Shown in pieces: positions 63,606 to 64,000 of a stretch of 64,000 nucleotides of DNA. The stretch lies in contig NZ_CP021138.1 in the NCBI RefSeq assembly GCF_002162035.1, positions 2,542,001 through 2,606,000 of the forward strand, read 5' to 3'. Each line of letters starts with the position of its first letter. The stretch's first letter is position 1. The notes beneath the pieces were generated by a model, which saw only the letters and a list, made by a program, of their open reading frames with translations, had not been told where the DNA came from and ran no database searches. This stretch comes from Sulfuriferula sp. AH1 (GTDB lineage: Bacteria; Pseudomonadota; Gammaproteobacteria; Burkholderiales; Sulfuriferulaceae). The position numbers and the translations under genes were made by a program.

Positions 63606-64000
63606 GTGAGTCCAGAAAAATCGGAGCCCTGGATGGCTTGCGCGGCTACATGGCATTATGGGTGTTCGTCACCCATGTCACCACCATGGCGACCCTGCAG
63701 ATAGAGAAACACGACACACTGGGAATGTTTTTTGCCAATGGTGAATTCGCAGTCGGGGTATTCATCGTACTCAGCGGATTCGTCATCACGCTCAATTTAC
63801 AGAAAGAGCACAATGCCGGTGACTTCTATATCCGCCGGGCGCTGCGGTTATTCCCGGTTTACTGGGTGTGTCTGGTCGCCAGCGTGCTGACTCTGAATCT
63901 GTCCATCGAGGTTTTACATGAGATCCCCTGGAGCGAGCCGCGCCTGATGGATCGCATCCTGTATCTGCAAAACAGCAAGGAATATCTGGTGCCGCATTTG
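63602..64000 (+). CDS. Acyltransferase-3 family membrane protein (3' partial)
   Basis: The first 133 codons of an integral membrane acyltransferase, cut by the window end. The family signature ALDGLRGYMALWVFVTHV and RRALRLFPVYWV are visible, with His and Arg residues typical of the active region. Such proteins O-acetylate exopolysaccharides or lipid A. The ATG overlaps the pyruvyl transferase stop by four bases, so it belongs to the eps operon. Confidence 0.85.
   Translation, partial: MSESRKIGALDGLRGYMALWVFVTHVTTMATLQIEKHDTLGMFFANGEFAVGVFIVLSGFVITLNLQKEHNAGDFYIRRALRLFPVYWVCLVASVLTLNLSIEVLHEIPWSEPRLMDRILYLQNSKEYLVPHL

Overview
The window looks like a chromosomal segment of a sulfur-oxidising betaproteobacterium. 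The evidence is a soxXYZAB thiosulfate-oxidation cluster and a methanolan-type eps cluster with exosortase B and PEP-CTERM proteins. Two SulP anion carriers flanking a gamma-class carbonic anhydrase, and betaproteobacterial housekeeping genes in compact overlapping operons, fit the same picture. The gene set recalls Nitrosomonadales such as Sulfuricella, Sulfuriferula or Thiobacillus; this placement is an inference from gene content, not a measured phylogeny. No insertion sequence, prophage, rRNA or CRISPR array was seen.

Layout. 1-1309: 3' part of a BepA-type M48 protease. 1421-5509: soxX-Y-Z-A, a terminator, then soxB, with two palindromes ahead of soxX. 5630-12330: alaS, then a convergent pair (PilZ-type protein and DUF1631 protein). 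12579-13136: tRNA-Gly(CCC) with its promoter and a relic of a P-type ATPase. 13158-16061: thiS, thiG, trmB and an ion transporter. 16089-20175 (minus): SulP, gamma carbonic anhydrase, SulP. 20332-24766: RNA m5C methyltransferase, PLD-type nuclease, MscS channel and fatty acid desaturase. 24840-29078: small metabolic and unknown genes, a TauE-type exporter and an orphan solute-binding protein. 29202-33485: argJ, a frameshifted DUF815 ATPase, a di-iron MBL protein, a Nudix-ThiE fusion and a small anchored protein. 33492-37296: PhoB-type phoU, an AddB-like nuclease and fdxA. 37368-42877: tamA-tamB. 43037-45162: groESL with CIRCE and a sigma-32-like promoter. 45284-50617: mgtE, a disulfide oxidoreductase, msbA and a ttcA-like gene. 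50724-64000: PEP-CTERM genes and the eps/exosortase cluster, which runs off the window end.

How the genes work together. SoxXA, SoxYZ and SoxB form a periplasmic thiosulfate-oxidising system; soxCD is not present here, which in other organisms goes with sulfur-globule formation. The SulP/carbonic anhydrase block could supply inorganic carbon for autotrophy (inference). In the eps cluster a priming sugar transferase, a GDP-mannose enzyme, a flippase, EpsL/E/F/G export parts, a pyruvyl transferase and an acyltransferase build and export a polysaccharide. XrtB with EpsI probably processes the two small PEP-CTERM proteins next door.

The most interesting signal is regulatory. Sequences close to the sigma-54 (RpoN) -24/-12 consensus lie upstream of the eps operon and of one PEP-CTERM gene, dyads and a shared 9-mer lie nearby, and a decayed third PEP-CTERM tail sits between the two intact ones. 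This suggests one RpoN-controlled surface regulon. Other points worth checking are the P-type ATPase relic, the frameshifted DUF815 ATPase, the 18-bp palindrome ahead of soxX, and an EpsG whose Walker A motif has lost its basic residue.
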